From Celeribacter marinus (GTDB lineage Bacteria > Pseudomonadota > Alphaproteobacteria > Rhodobacterales > Rhodobacteraceae), in the NCBI RefSeq assembly GCF_001308265.1, contig NZ_CP012023.1, positions 1,688,932-1,752,931 of the forward strand: a stretch of 64,000 bases of DNA. Reading direction: 5' to 3'. Of this stretch, positions 25,941 through 36,590 are shown piece by piece. Numbering within the stretch: the first letter of the stretch is position 1; the number at the start of each line of letters is the position of its first letter. The notes beneath the pieces were generated by a model that saw nothing but the letters and a program-made list of their open reading frames with translations, had not been told where the DNA came from and searched no databases. The translations under genes and the position numbers were made by a program.

Positions 25941-27046
25941 TGCATAGATTCCTATCAGCTACTCTCGCCATACTTTTCGCAACCACACTCGCCGCAAGTG
26001 CGAGCACTATTCGTCTGAAAGATGTTGTCGAGTTTGATGGCGTACGCGGCAATGATTTGGTTGGCTACGGTTTGATCGTTGGCCTCGATGGTAGCGGTGA
26101 CGGGATACGAAACTCTCCATTCACTGAAGAGATTATGTCCAATATACTCGAACGACTAGGCGTGAACGTGACGGGCGAACAATTCCGACCCAAGAATGTG
26201 GCGGCCGTTTTCGTTACCGCAACCCTTCCGCCATTTGCGCGAACGGGATCGAAAATTGATGTGACTGTTTCCGCAATTGGAGATGCTAAAAGCCTTTTGG
26301 GGGGGACGTTGATTATGACGCCCCTCACAGCACCAGACGGTGAGATCTACGCTGTAGCCCAAGGAACGTTGATCGCAGGAGGTGCCACAGCCGCCGGCGA
26401 TGGCGCGGCCGTCACACAAGGCGTTCCAACGGCTGGCGTTATTCCGTCGGGTGCGCGGATCGAACGGGAAATCGAGTTTGATTTCGCCTCATTGAAAACT
26501 ATACGATTGGCGTTAAGGGAGCCTGATTTCACCACTGCGCAACGGGTCGAAACTGCGATCAATGCAGAGTTTCGTAGAGGTGTTGCGCGTATGTTAGACG
26601 CAGGTACCGTTCAGTTGGATATCGCCGCGACACGCACGCCATCCCCTGCTCACGCTTTGGGAATCGTCGAAAATTTGCTGATTACACCTGAGCGCAAAGC
26701 GCGCGTTGTGGTGGATCAACGATCCGGTACAATTGTCATGGGCGAAGATGTTAGAATTTCACGCGTGGCCGTCAGTCAGGGAAATTTGACGCTGCGCATC
26801 CAAGAGGAACCACTTGTCGTGCAGCCGAACCCATTTACGGATGGCACATCAGTCGTGGTGCCTCGAACTCAGGCCGCCATCCAAGAGGAACCAGGGATCG
26901 GCCTTGCCGAAATTGATGACGGGACCTCTCTTTCTGAAGTGATTGCAGGCCTTAACGCATTGGGCGTCTCGCCGCGCGACATGATAGATATTTTAAAAAG
27001 CATCAAGGCCGCGGGAGCGTTGCATGCGGAATTCGTGGTGCACTAA
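25940..27046 (+). CDS. flgI: Flagellar P-ring protein FlgI
   Basis: 368 residues. Signal peptide (about 1-22, ending SASA) then the family start IRLKDVVEFDGVRGNDLVGYGLIVGLDGSGD. The conserved C-terminal helix LSEVIAGLNALGVSPRDMIDILKSIKAAGALHAE is intact. Forms the periplasmic ring around the rod, assembled with FlgA. Last flagellar gene before the insertion sequence. No terminator is obvious apart from the inverted repeat noted next. Confidence 0.96.
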   Translation: MHRFLSATLAILFATTLAASASTIRLKDVVEFDGVRGNDLVGYGLIVGLDGSGDGIRNSPFTEEIMSNILERLGVNVTGEQFRPKNVAAVFVTATLPPFARTGSKIDVTVSAIGDAKSLLGGTLIMTPLTAPDGEIYAVAQGTLIAGGATAAGDGAAVTQGVPTAGVIPSGARIEREIEFDFASLKTIRLALREPDFTTAQRVETAINAEFRRGVARMLDAGTVQLDIAATRTPSPAHALGIVENLLITPERKARVVVDQRSGTIVMGEDVRISRVAVSQGNLTLRIQEEPLVVQPNPFTDGTSVVVPRTQAAIQEEPGIGLAEIDDGTSLSEVIAGLNALGVSPRDMIDILKSIKAAGALHAEFVVH

Positions 27047-27190
27047 ACGAGGCGTTGCCATTCAATCTAAAGTGGTGTGAAAAATGGACAGCATCCGCAA
27101 CCTAGGACCAAGCCAACACATCAATGGAGTTCGTCGGTTTCTTGGTCCATAGCTTCTTCGGTTCTCTTGCTATCTCACAACAATGAATCC
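27047..27190. other. Gap between flgI and the insertion sequence, with an inverted repeat
   Basis: GGACCAAG at 27105-27112 and CTTGGTCC at 27141-27148 form a perfect 8-bp inverted repeat with a 28-bp spacer and no T-run. An open frame begins at a GTG at 27077 and is cut by the insertion at 27190. Removing the element and one target copy keeps it open to 28478 (see findings). Confidence 0.4.
27187..27190. repeat. Target-site duplication, left copy
   Basis: ATCC directly before the left inverted repeat; the same four bases occur at 28412-28415. A 4-bp duplication suits the IS407-type group of the IS3 family. Confidence 0.85.
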
Positions 27191-27251
27191 TGACCTGAGC
27201 CCCAAGTCTCCTCCAGCTTTGTGCGGAGTCCTTGGGGTTAAATCTTTGGCG

Positions 27252-28091
27252 TTAGGCCGCCATCTTGTCCATTGCCTTTCTTTGCAAAAATTCCATCGGG
27301 GTGAGGTTGCCCAATGCTGAATGTGGTCTGCGCCAGTTGTAATCCTCCTGCCATTCTTCAAGCGTTTTGCGGGCATCGCGCAATGTGCCAAATAACGTTT
27401 CATTCAAACATTCATCTCGCAGCTTGCCATTGAAGCTTTCGATAAAGCCGTTCTGTTGGGGTTTTCCGGGCGCGATATAGTGCCAATCAACACCAGTTTC
27501 CTGAACCCACTTGAGGATCGCCATGCTGGTGAACTCAGTTCCGTTGTCCGACACAATCGTCTTTGGCATGCCGCGTTCAGCGATCACCTTGTCCAGTTCA
27601 CGTGCAACACGGTGACCAGACAGTGATGTGTCGGCCACCAGAACCAAGTTCTCGCGACTGAAGTCATCAACGACTGCCAAAATGCGGAACCTGCGACCGT
27701 CTGTCAGGGCGTCAGACACAAAATCCAAGCTCCAGCGTTGGTTTGGGCCATCCGGAAGCACCATCGGCTTCCTTGTGCCCAAAGCGCGCTTCCTGCCACC
27801 TCTGCGGCGCACCTGCAGCTTCTCTTCACGGTAGATGCGCCTCACTTTCTTGTGGTTCACCTCAAAGCCCTCCCGCGCAATCATCACGTGAATACGGCGG
27901 CAACCAAACCGACGCCGCTCCCTCGAAACTCGTTTGATGGCATCCCGCAGTTTAGCATCATCGCCACGACGCGACAGATACCGTACCGTTGACCGATCAA
28001 TTTGCAGCACATCACACGCCCGCCGCTGGCTCACACCGTGCGCTTCGCACAGGTGAACCACCGCTTGCCGCTTCCCAGCAGGCGTCACCAT
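27252..28091 (-). CDS. IS3-family transposase OrfB (DDE integrase domain)
   Basis: 279 residues. HTH_21-like N-terminus (about 40-100), then an rve-type catalytic core with the triad D123 (SLDFVSD), D182 (SDNGTEF) and E218 ([14 protein letters not shown]). The 35 residues between the last two are the expected spacing. Normally made as an OrfAB fusion by -1 frameshifting from orfA; its own ATG overlaps the slippery site. C-terminal [16 protein letters not shown] is typical. Confidence 0.95.
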   Translation of the reverse strand: MVTPAGKRQAVVHLCEAHGVSQRRACDVLQIDRSTVRYLSRRGDDAKLRDAIKRVSRERRRFGCRRIHVMIAREGFEVNHKKVRRIYREEKLQVRRRGGRKRALGTRKPMVLPDGPNQRWSLDFVSDALTDGRRFRILAVVDDFSRENLVLVADTSLSGHRVARELDKVIAERGMPKTIVSDNGTEFTSMAILKWVQETGVDWHYIAPGKPQQNGFIESFNGKLRDECLNETLFGTLRDARKTLEEWQEDYNWRRPHSALGNLTPMEFLQRKAMDKMAA

Positions 28092-28348
28092 TTTTTTGAA
28101 TTGATGTCTCGCAACATCGCGTTGTCGAGCATCTGTTCAGCCAAAAGCTTCTTCAGCTTGCCGTTCTCGTCTTCAAGCGCACGCAATCGCTTCGCATCCG
28201 ACGGCTCCATGCCACCATACTTCGATTTGTATTTATAGAACGTCGCTGAGCTGATCCCGTGCCGCCGACATACATCAGCGGTCTTCTCACCAGCTTCCTG
28301 TTCCTTGATCATCCCAATGATCTGTTCGTCCGTAAATCGTGCCTTCAT
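28085..28348 (-). CDS. IS3-family transposase OrfA (helix-turn-helix)
   Basis: 87 residues. HTH_Tnp_1 domain ([43 protein letters not shown]) and a leucine-zipper-like helix ([20 protein letters not shown], 56-75). The frame ends at TCA AAA AAA TGG TGA, so A7 is read in frame and slippage by -1 enters orfB. Provides end recognition for the fused transposase. Confidence 0.95.
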   Translation of the reverse strand: MKARFTDEQIIGMIKEQEAGEKTADVCRRHGISSATFYKYKSKYGGMEPSDAKRLRALEDENGKLKKLLAEQMLDNAMLRDINSKKW

Positions 28349-28411
28349 TTGTCCGTCCTTTTGTTGGGCGGACTCTACACAAATTTGGAGGAACTTTAGG
28401 GGCTCAGGTCA

Positions 28412-28415
28412 ATCC
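28412..28415. repeat. Target-site duplication, right copy
   Basis: ATCC immediately after the right inverted repeat, matching 27187-27190. Confidence 0.85.
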
Positions 28416-28474
28416 CGATACGTCGACGACTATTCGCCGCTTGTATCCCGCGCGGGTGGCTATAGAATTTCCAT

Positions 28475-29497
28475 ATGATAGAGCGCACCGAATTATTGAG
28501 AAGCTTCGTAGATGCAACGGAGTGGAAAAACGCCGCATGGCAGCCACTTGCGGGAGATGCGTCTCGGCGGCGTTACACCCGTTTGGTCAATACAAACACG
28601 CGGCAAAGCGCCATGCTCATGGACGCACCCCCTGAATACGGGGAGGATGTGCGTCCATTTTTGCACGTAGGATCGTACTTGGGAGATCTCGGGCTCTCTG
28701 CGCCGAAAACATATGCATCGGACGAGACCAACGGATTCTTAATCATCGAAGATCTGGGCGACACTCTCTTTGATCAAGTTTGCAATTCTGATCCGTCTCT
28801 GGAGTGGCCACTGTATAAAACAGCGGTCGAGGTTTTGGCGCAGCTCGTTCACGCTAACCCGATCGAGAAAGTGCCGGATTACGCCGACCAGATGACGGAT
28901 CTCGCCCTATCATGCTATCGGTGGTACGCAGACGCACTTACCAACCATCAGACGGCTGGTGTGGTGGAGGCGTGCAATGCCGAATTGGAGCCGCTTGTGG
29001 CATCCATGGGCTCTGGACATTCAACGATTTTGCGCGATTTTCATGCACAAAACCTGATATGGCTACCTGAGCGGACGGAATTAAAACGTGTTGGGCTTTT
29101 GGACTACCAAGACGCAATGCTGGGGCATGCCCCCTATGATCTCGTTTCACTCCTAAAGGATGCGCGCCGGGACGTATCTACAAACGTGCGAGAACGAGCC
29201 ATGGCACATTTTTCGGTTGTGGCAGAAATAGATCGTAGCGAACTTGATCGCGGTGCTGCTATTTGTTCGGCTCAGCGCAACATGCGGATTTTGATGATTT
29301 TCGCACGCATGTCGCTTCACTTTAAAAAGCCGCACTATGTCGATTTGATCCCGCGCGTTTGGGCACATTTGATGTCGGACCTACAACACCCCGACCTTGC
29401 TGCCTTGAGAAAAGTCGTATGCGAAACACTACCGGTTCCAACGCCGGAAAACTTGCAAGTATTGAGAGATAAATGCGGCACTGTCCCAACGATGTAA
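28475..29497 (+). CDS. amgK: Cell-wall sugar kinase AmgK (aminoglycoside phosphotransferase fold)
   Basis: 340 residues. APH-type kinase: N-lobe with PLAGDASRRRYTR glycine loop (about 23-35), hinge LIIEDLGD near 90-97, catalytic loop ILRDFHAQNLIW (Asp about 188) and metal Asp in GLLDYQDAM. AmgK phosphorylates the anomeric carbon of MurNAc/GlcNAc in peptidoglycan recycling and works with MurU, whose gene overlaps its end by 25 bp. The ATG overlaps the TGA of an upstream frame as ATGA, suggesting a lost or split coupled gene before it. Confidence 0.88.
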   Translation: MIERTELLRSFVDATEWKNAAWQPLAGDASRRRYTRLVNTNTRQSAMLMDAPPEYGEDVRPFLHVGSYLGDLGLSAPKTYASDETNGFLIIEDLGDTLFDQVCNSDPSLEWPLYKTAVEVLAQLVHANPIEKVPDYADQMTDLALSCYRWYADALTNHQTAGVVEACNAELEPLVASMGSGHSTILRDFHAQNLIWLPERTELKRVGLLDYQDAMLGHAPYDLVSLLKDARRDVSTNVRERAMAHFSVVAEIDRSELDRGAAICSAQRNMRILMIFARMSLHFKKPHYVDLIPRVWAHLMSDLQHPDLAALRKVVCETLPVPTPENLQVLRDKCGTVPTM

Positions 29498-30159
29498 TGT
29501 TATTTTGTGCGGGTCGCGGATCACGGATGCGCGCCTTAACCGAAAAATGTCCAAAGCCGATGATTCACGTGGCAGGGCGTCCACTCGTTGATTACGCGCT
29601 GGCACATTTCGACGTCTTTGACACCCGAGTCGCAAACACTCACTATTTGCCTGAATCTCTCGAACAACACCTCGCCATACGTGGCGTTACCACGATATTT
29701 GAGCCTGATCTCTTGGAGACCGGCGGAGGGTTAAAGAACGCCTCCTCTCTCTTCAATGGTGATGCCGTTTTCACAATGAATACTGATGCCGTTTGGCTCG
29801 GTGACGGCGCGGTTGATGCATTACGGAGCGCATGGAATCCCGATATTATGGACGCGCTCTTGCTCACTGTTCACTTGAGTAAAACACACGGTCATCTTGG
29901 GTCGGGTGATTTCGATATTGACGCTGACGGCCGAATTCACCGCGGGGGCGATTTGGTTTATACGGGTCTTCAAATTATTAAATTGGACGCCGTCAAAGAA
30001 ATTGCAGACACAGCGTTTTCCATGAATAAAGTTTGGGACGCGCTAGACAAAAAGGGGCGCATATTTGGTGCGCAATTTGATGGTCAATGGTGCGACGTCG
30101 GCCACCCCAAAGGCATCGAAATTGCCGAATCTGCCCTAAAGGATCATGGCAATGTTTGA
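29473..30159 (+). CDS. murU: MurNAc-1-phosphate uridylyltransferase MurU
   Basis: 228 residues, nucleotidyltransferase fold. The signature near the N-terminus is MLFCAGRGSRMRALTEKCPKPM (residues 9-30, consensus GxGxRxxPLTxxxPKPM). The substrate-binding ETGGGLKNA and metal Asp in MNTDAVWL follow. Produces UDP-MurNAc after AmgK, bypassing de novo synthesis. Starts inside amgK and ends inside addB, so the three are tightly coupled. Confidence 0.9.
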   Translation: MRHCPNDVMLFCAGRGSRMRALTEKCPKPMIHVAGRPLVDYALAHFDVFDTRVANTHYLPESLEQHLAIRGVTTIFEPDLLETGGGLKNASSLFNGDAVFTMNTDAVWLGDGAVDALRSAWNPDIMDALLLTVHLSKTHGHLGSGDFDIDADGRIHRGGDLVYTGLQIIKLDAVKEIADTAFSMNKVWDALDKKGRIFGAQFDGQWCDVGHPKGIEIAESALKDHGNV

Positions 30160-33142
30160 ACCAAGTGATAAGCCTCGCCTCTTTGGGGTGGCCTGCGGAA
30201 TCGATTTTCCGCGCGCGATTAAGGAAGGCATTTTGAGCCGTTTTGGGTCTGACGCACCTGAGCTTTTGGCGCGTACAGAAGTTTTCGTTAATACATCGCG
30301 TATGAAACGCGATCTGATTGCGGCGTTTGATGATGGGACCACGCGATTACTGCCACGCATTCGCCTCGTCACGGAATTGAGTAATGACTTTAGGTTTCGC
30401 GACGTGCGAATGCCCGTTTCGGGTTTACGCTTAAGATTGGAATTGTCTCAGCTCGTCGCTCACTTTCTAGACAATCGCCCCAATTTTGCGGAACGCTCTG
30501 CGGTTTATGGGTTGGCTGACACACTTGCTCTGTTACTTGGTGAAATGCACGACGAGGCTGTGACATACGACATACTTTCAAATCTGAAGTTGGAAAATAC
30601 ATCGGATCATTGGCGCGAAGCCCTCGAGTTTCTAAAAATTGTAAAAGATATTTACGATCGCGATTCAGACATTCCCCCACTGGTCGAAGAGCGAATGAGG
30701 ACGGTGGTTGACCGGCTCGGTGACCTATGGGCGAAATCCGAGCCAACTCATCCTATTTTGGTCGTTGGCTCGACAGGTTCACGCGGAACCACAGCGCGAT
30801 TTATGGAATTGGTAGCACGATTGCCCCAAGGTGCCGTTGTTCAACCCGGCGTAGATTTCGAAATGCCGCAACATGTGTGGGACCGACTGGCAGATCCCAC
30901 AATTTACGGTCAAATGCAAGATCACCCACAAGAGCGCATTGTCAGACTTGCGACACATCTTGGCTTAACTAAACGCGATGTAATACCATTTTTTGAGACG
31001 GATCCGCCAAGTGAAGATCGCAATAAGATACTGTCCTTAGCTCTACGTCCTGCCCCAGTTACAGACGACTGGATGACGGAAGGCCCAAAACTCAAAGGCG
31101 TTTTGCAAGCCTGTGAAAGCCTCACTTTGATCGAAGCCCAAGATCCGAGACGCGAAGCAACATCTGTTGCGTTAATCTTACGCAAAGCGGCCGAGGACGG
31201 GACGCGTGCGGCACTCATCACGCCTGATCGCGACCTTGCGCGCCAAGTCTGTGCCATGTTGGACCGATGGGGCATTGACCCCGATGATAGCGCCGGTGAG
31301 CCGTTGAACCAAACGCCCGCAGGACGCCTGTTTCGTTTGATTTCAAACCTTTTCGGGCGTCAGATTACCGCTCAAGATATGATCGTTCTTTTGAAGCATC
31401 CACTGGTCGCACGCGGAAATATCGCAGATGAAAGCAAGCGCGGTATCCACCTGCTTTGGACGAGGCAACTTGAAGTATATCTTCGGCGCAAATCGGTAAC
31501 GTTTCCCACCAAAGACAAAATGATTGAATGGGCCCAAAAGGCAGGGAAAGCCTCCAATGACATGGATGACCGCATGGCGTGGGCCATGTGGATCTCTGAT
31601 CTTTTGGCACCGGCGGCAGGTGTAGGAACGAGATCTCTTTCTGCCCACCTTGATCATGCGATGGCATTGGCAAGCGGCCTTGCGAGCGGTCCGTCTGGAT
31701 TTGACGATAGCCCACTTTGGGACAACCTATCGGGGCGTGAAATGCGCCGCGTCATGGACGAGCTTATGCGCGAGGCAAAGTGGGGTGCGGACATGACCCC
31801 ATTCGAATTCGACGACATGTTTCGCGCTGTAGTGGGGCGAGCCATGTCGCGTGATCCGACACCAAAGCACCCAAATGTTATGATTTGGGGGACGTTAGAA
31901 GCACGTTCACTTCAGGCAGATCTTGTGATTGTTGGTGGCATGAATGATGGAATTTGGCCGTCGCAACCAAAACCCGATCCATGGTTTTCACGCGAAATGC
32001 GAAAAGACGCAGGCCTACTGTCACCAGAACAGATGATAGGCCTGTCCGCCCACGATTTCCAACAGGCATTCGGCGCGCGCGAAGTCGTCATTTCTCGCGC
32101 CATTCGTGACGCCGAGGCGGAAACTGTCCCAAGTAGGTGGGTTATCCGTCTCACCAATTTACTGCATGGAATGAGCGATGAAGGGATGCAGGCGCTACGC
32201 GATATGCGCGCCCGCGGCGTACAGTGGACGCAATGGGCGACGCTACTAGACCAGCCCGATCCGGCGCGCGATGTAATGGAACTGGCCAAACGACCCTCCC
32301 CGCGTCCGCCAATAGACGCGAGGCCTCGCTCCCTTTCCGTCACGCGCATTGAAACGCTCATCAGAGATCCATACGCAATTTATGCGAGTAAAATTCTGGG
32401 GCTCTACAAACTTGCTCCACTCAATACGACACCCGACCCACGAGATCGCGGGAATGCGTTCCACGATATCATGGAGCGTTTTGTGGACAAATACGTGTCT
32501 GGAGAAACTGGGTCAGATGCCGCATTGCGGCTTTTGTCACTCACAGACGAGGTGTTGAACGAAACTGTTGTTTGGCCCACAGAGCGGCGCATTTGGCGTT
32601 CCCGCATGCAAAAAATCGCTCATCGCCTTGCATCTCGTGAGGTTGAGAGGCTTGCGCCTGGCGGCAATGTCGGGCTTGAAAAAGACGGACGAATTGTTCT
32701 CTCAAATATTGATTTTACTCTGACCTGCCAAGCGGATCGAATTGATCGGATGGATGGCGGTGGCTACCATATTTTCGATTACAAAGCGTCAATCCCGCCG
32801 ACCCAGAAGGACGCAAAGACGTTTCGTATTCAGCTTCTTCTAGAGGCGCTTATTTTGCAGGATGGCTCGTTCGATGACATCGCCCAAGGGAACGTGCGGC
32901 GTGTGAGCTACCTTGGTCTGGATAAGGAATTGAAGGTGACGCAAATCGATATTGACGCTGACATTGTCGCAGACGTCCGTAGAAAACTAACTGCGCTCAT
33001 CTCAAATTATGACAAGCCGGAAACGGGATATACCGCGCGACGTGCTCCAAAATTTAATAGCTTTCGCAGCGACTACGATCTGCTCTCGCGGTTTAAAGAG
33101 TGGACAGAAGCAGACACGGCAAGTGGTGAGGATATGCAATGA
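30152..33142 (+). CDS. addB: Double-strand break repair protein AddB
   Basis: 996 residues from the ATG at 30152; an ATG two codons earlier is equally possible. Inactivated helicase-like N-terminal half, and a C-terminal PD-(D/E)XK nuclease domain with GNAFHDIMERF (about 765-775), DRIDRMDGGGYHIFDYKAS (about 860-879) and a QL helix. Pairs with AddA to resect DNA ends and recognise Chi for RecA loading, the alphaproteobacterial counterpart of RecBCD. Overlaps murU by 8 or 14 bp and addA by ATGA. Confidence 0.95.
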   Translation: MFEPSDKPRLFGVACGIDFPRAIKEGILSRFGSDAPELLARTEVFVNTSRMKRDLIAAFDDGTTRLLPRIRLVTELSNDFRFRDVRMPVSGLRLRLELSQLVAHFLDNRPNFAERSAVYGLADTLALLLGEMHDEAVTYDILSNLKLENTSDHWREALEFLKIVKDIYDRDSDIPPLVEERMRTVVDRLGDLWAKSEPTHPILVVGSTGSRGTTARFMELVARLPQGAVVQPGVDFEMPQHVWDRLADPTIYGQMQDHPQERIVRLATHLGLTKRDVIPFFETDPPSEDRNKILSLALRPAPVTDDWMTEGPKLKGVLQACESLTLIEAQDPRREATSVALILRKAAEDGTRAALITPDRDLARQVCAMLDRWGIDPDDSAGEPLNQTPAGRLFRLISNLFGRQITAQDMIVLLKHPLVARGNIADESKRGIHLLWTRQLEVYLRRKSVTFPTKDKMIEWAQKAGKASNDMDDRMAWAMWISDLLAPAAGVGTRSLSAHLDHAMALASGLASGPSGFDDSPLWDNLSGREMRRVMDELMREAKWGADMTPFEFDDMFRAVVGRAMSRDPTPKHPNVMIWGTLEARSLQADLVIVGGMNDGIWPSQPKPDPWFSREMRKDAGLLSPEQMIGLSAHDFQQAFGAREVVISRAIRDAEAETVPSRWVIRLTNLLHGMSDEGMQALRDMRARGVQWTQWATLLDQPDPARDVMELAKRPSPRPPIDARPRSLSVTRIETLIRDPYAIYASKILGLYKLAPLNTTPDPRDRGNAFHDIMERFVDKYVSGETGSDAALRLLSLTDEVLNETVVWPTERRIWRSRMQKIAHRLASREVERLAPGGNVGLEKDGRIVLSNIDFTLTCQADRIDRMDGGGYHIFDYKASIPPTQKDAKTFRIQLLLEALILQDGSFDDIAQGNVRRVSYLGLDKELKVTQIDIDADIVADVRRKLTALISNYDKPETGYTARRAPKFNSFRSDYDLLSRFKEWTEADTASGEDMQ

Positions 33143-36100
33143 GCCATCCTGATGAAGCCACCGCGCGCCAATTGGCCGCGGCACGCCCGGATCGATCAAC
33201 ATGGTTGGCCGCAAATGCGGGATCTGGAAAGACAAAGGTTCTAACAGATCGGGTGACCCGCCTTTTATTAGAGGGCACGCCGCCACAGCACATTTTATGT
33301 CTCACCTACACCAAGGCCGCAGCATCTGAGATGCAAAACCGTTTATTCAAGAGGCTCGGTGAATGGGCTATGTTGAACGAAGCAGACCTGCGGCATGAGG
33401 TGGCAAAACTCAGTCCCCATACGGACCTGGATGATGCACTTATCCGCCATGCGCGCACGTTGTTCGCGCGCGCAATCGAGACGCCGGGCGGGCTAAAAAT
33501 CCAAACCATTCACTCGTTTTGTGGGGGGCTTTTGCGGCGTTTCCCACTTGAGGCGGGAGTATCGCCACAGTACCGCGAACTGGATGACCGAACGTCCAAA
33601 GAGATACTCCGAGACGTTCTTGAGAACATATCAGACGGTCCGAGCCAAAAAATTATTGATCAAGTCGCTTTGTATCTTAGCGAAGATGTCTATGCGTTGG
33701 CGTCAGATATATTGTCGTCTCAAGAGAAGTTTGATCAACCTCGAACCGAACAAGAGATTTGGGCATGGTTTGAATTGGCTGAAGGTTTTGACGAAGCCAC
33801 TCTTTTGCGTGAAGTGTTTTTGGGGAACGAGCCGGCGCTATTCGCTCAGATCGCAACCATTTTGTCGTCATCATCCAAATCAACAGACACAGATTTTGCA
33901 AAAGAGTGCGCTCAATGGGCATCGTCAGAGATCTCTACCGATTTGCTTAAACGTTGTGCGACAAAGTTTTTGTTTGGCGAAAAAACCAAAAACCCTTTGT
34001 GCTCCAAGTGGGGTCATTCCCACGGCGGACTACCAACAAAGGATATGCGCGAGAAACACGCAGACGCACTTGAACCCCTAAGGCTTCTTATGTCCCGCGT
34101 TGAAAAATACGCCCCCATTCTTAGCCGTCTGGAAGACGCGAAACGGACAGCCATACTTCATCGCTTTGCGCGTGTTCTGATTCCTAAATATTTGGCAAAA
34201 AAGTCATTCGCCGGTCTGCTCGATTTTGATGATATGATCCGAAAAGCGCGAGACCTGCTTTCCAATTCTATGACGGCGCAATGGGTTCTCTTTCGTTTGG
34301 ATGGCGGCATTGATCATATTCTCGTGGATGAAGCACAAGACACGTCGCCTGACCAATGGGTTGTTGTTCGACGGCTGGCTGAGGAGTTTGCATCAGGTCA
34401 GGGCGCGCGCCCAGATGTGAAGCGAACAATCTTTGTCGTTGGTGACAAAAAACAGTCAATTTATTCGTTCCAAGGCGCTGATCCATCAGGATTTGATGAT
34501 ATGCGTGACTTTTTTGATGCTCGGTTACAAGCCGTGGATGACCCCCTTCAAAAGCTATCTCTCGAACATTCTTTTCGGTCATCTCCAGCAATATTGGCGG
34601 CAACAGATTGTGTATTTGGAGCCTCAAACGGGTACGGTGTTGGCGGACCACCTCGACACATTGCGTTTTTTGATCAGATGCCCGGACGCGTAGATTTGTG
34701 GCCCCTTATAGAAACCGAAGCAGAAGAAAAAAGAGACGACGATTGGGAAGATCCGTTAGATTTAACACTCCCCACACACCACAATCACAAACTCGCAGAA
34801 ACCATCGCGAACCAGATAAGTAAACTGCTAGAAAGCGGGTCTATTCCAGCAGAAAATGGTGCATTTCGAGCGATCCAACCAAAAGACATCTTGATTTTGG
34901 TGCGGCGCCGCTCCGGACTCTTTCAGCCATTGTTGAGCAAGCTAAAGGAAAAGCGGCTTCCCGTTGCAGGAGCTGATCTGCTAACGGTTGGAAATGAGCT
35001 GGCTGTGCGTGATCTGTGTGCTTTGTTGTCATTCTTGTCACTTGAAGATGACGACCTTGCCTTGGCAGAAGCATTGAAATCACCTCTATTCAATTGGTCG
35101 GACCGGCAACTATATGCCTTGGCGCATAATAGAAAAGCACCCAATCTTTGGCGTGAACTGAGATCACGCAAAGACGAGTTTCCTCAAACCGTTGCAATAA
35201 TTGATGATCTTCGTTTGAAACTGGATGTTTTGCGACCCTATGATTTGCTCGAACGTGTTTTGATCAAGCATGGCGGCCGCCGCAGGTTTTTAGCGCGGCT
35301 TGGGCCAGAAGCTGAAGATGGAATTGACGCACTTCTTGGGCAAGCTCGAACATACGAGACAACGCAGACGCCGAGTTTGACTGGGTTTTTGGCGTGGTTT
35401 GAGGCCGAAGATATCAAGATAAAGCGCGTTTTGGACGACAGCTCGAATCTCATACGGATCATGACGACACACGGTGCAAAAGGGCTAGAATCTCCGATTG
35501 TGATTTTGCCCGATACACTGCCGAATACAAAAGAAAGTCAGGTTCGGGGCGCGCTCATTGATTTGGGCGAAAACAGGCCCGTACATCTTTCAGGTTCAGT
35601 ATCGGCGAGCGACATCACGAACGCAGCGCGGGCGACACTTCTGTCCAAAGCCGAGGAAGAGCGTCGACGCCTTCTTTATGTTGCTATGACGCGGGCGGAA
35701 AAGTGGCTCATTATTGCTGGCGCGGGCGCAGCCCCAAAAAACGGTACGAGCTGGTATGAATTGGTCCAATCAGGAATGGCCGAGCTTGAAACCCAAGCGC
35801 TAGATCATCCACTTTCAGGCGGTTTGAGATATCAGGTGGGCGCATGGGGCATGCATCCTGAGGGTTCTTTGGTACCAAATGATGCCTCACCGACCTTGCC
35901 CTACTGGGCACAAACTGAAACATCCGCACCACCTAAAAAGCGCGGTTACATTTCGCCTTCTGAGCTCGGCGGTGCCAAGGCGCTCAGTGGTGAGGATGCA
36001 GTTTTAGACAGCGAGAAGGCCAAGCGGCGCGGGCGCCAAATTCATCTCCTTCTAGATTCGCTACCTGATATTGATCCGGCGGACCGAAAAGCCGCGTTGC

Positions 36101-36534
36101 ACCACATACATTCCGATGCAGAAGACGCAATATTGGATCATGAAGCAGAAGGTTTGCTCGAGGAAGCAGTCCGCGTTCTGGAAGGGAGCTATACTTGGGC
36201 CGTGTTCGGGTCGCATTCACTGTCTGAGGTGCCTTTTTCGGGAACACTCCCATCGTTGAACGGATACGGCGTTCACGGGATAATTGATCGCCTTATCATC
36301 GAATCCGATCGAGTTCAGATCGTCGACTTTAAAACAAATAGCGTTTTGCCAGACGCCGCTGAACGCATACCAGAGGGGATATTGCGCCAGTTGGGTGCCT
36401 ATGCGGATGCAGTGGAAAGCATGTATCCCGGCCGCTTCGTCGAAACCGCTGTTTTATGGACAAAGACGGCAGAGTTAATGGAGGTGCCTCGCGATATCGT
36501 GAGGGCGGCACTTCAACGCACCACTATATCTTGA
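33139..36534 (+). CDS. addA: Double-strand break repair helicase-nuclease AddA
   Basis: 1131 residues. UvrD-type helicase: Walker [10 protein letters not shown] (24-32), motif Ia [11 protein letters not shown], motif [12 protein letters not shown] (about 395), motif [16 protein letters not shown], motif [10 protein letters not shown] and motif [15 protein letters not shown]-terminal RecB-type nuclease has IVDFKTNSV near 1062 and a QLGAYADA helix. All helicase and nuclease motifs are intact. Translationally coupled to addB. trxA follows after 56 bp. Confidence 0.97.
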   Translation: MSHPDEATARQLAAARPDRSTWLAANAGSGKTKVLTDRVTRLLLEGTPPQHILCLTYTKAAASEMQNRLFKRLGEWAMLNEADLRHEVAKLSPHTDLDDALIRHARTLFARAIETPGGLKIQTIHSFCGGLLRRFPLEAGVSPQYRELDDRTSKEILRDVLENISDGPSQKIIDQVALYLSEDVYALASDILSSQEKFDQPRTEQEIWAWFELAEGFDEATLLREVFLGNEPALFAQIATILSSSSKSTDTDFAKECAQWASSEISTDLLKRCATKFLFGEKTKNPLCSKWGHSHGGLPTKDMREKHADALEPLRLLMSRVEKYAPILSRLEDAKRTAILHRFARVLIPKYLAKKSFAGLLDFDDMIRKARDLLSNSMTAQWVLFRLDGGIDHILVDEAQDTSPDQWVVVRRLAEEFASGQGARPDVKRTIFVVGDKKQSIYSFQGADPSGFDDMRDFFDARLQAVDDPLQKLSLEHSFRSSPAILAATDCVFGASNGYGVGGPPRHIAFFDQMPGRVDLWPLIETEAEEKRDDDWEDPLDLTLPTHHNHKLAETIANQISKLLESGSIPAENGAFRAIQPKDILILVRRRSGLFQPLLSKLKEKRLPVAGADLLTVGNELAVRDLCALLSFLSLEDDDLALAEALKSPLFNWSDRQLYALAHNRKAPNLWRELRSRKDEFPQTVAIIDDLRLKLDVLRPYDLLERVLIKHGGRRRFLARLGPEAEDGIDALLGQARTYETTQTPSLTGFLAWFEAEDIKIKRVLDDSSNLIRIMTTHGAKGLESPIVILPDTLPNTKESQVRGALIDLGENRPVHLSGSVSASDITNAARATLLSKAEEERRRLLYVAMTRAEKWLIIAGAGAAPKNGTSWYELVQSGMAELETQALDHPLSGGLRYQVGAWGMHPEGSLVPNDASPTLPYWAQTETSAPPKKRGYISPSELGGAKALSGEDAVLDSEKAKRRGRQIHLLLDSLPDIDPADRKAALHHIHSDAEDAILDHEAEGLLEEAVRVLEGSYTWAVFGSHSLSEVPFSGTLPSLNGYGVHGIIDRLIIESDRVQIVDFKTNSVLPDAAERIPEGILRQLGAYADAVESMYPGRFVETAVLWTKTAELMEVPRDIVRAALQRTTIS

Positions 36535-36590
36535 CGTTGCACCGTTGCAGACATAGGTTTTCGGCAACACCACATTTCAGGAGATACTCC

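Larger units (their letters stand above)
27191..28411 (-). mobile_element. Complete IS3-family insertion sequence (IS407-like)
   Basis: 1221 bp. The imperfect terminal inverted repeats begin TGACCTGAGCCCC at both ends and remain recognisable for about 40 bp (CCTCCA, TTTGTG and GAGTCC blocks). Flanked by the 4-bp duplication ATCC. Carries orfA and orfB on the minus strand, overlapping at a run of seven As suited to -1 frameshifting. Both frames and both ends are intact, so the element is recent and possibly active. It lies between flgI and amgK. Confidence 0.95.

Noticed and set aside
30390..30746. Antisense frames within addB
   Set aside because: Shadows of a well-supported gene with intact motifs; no independent evidence.
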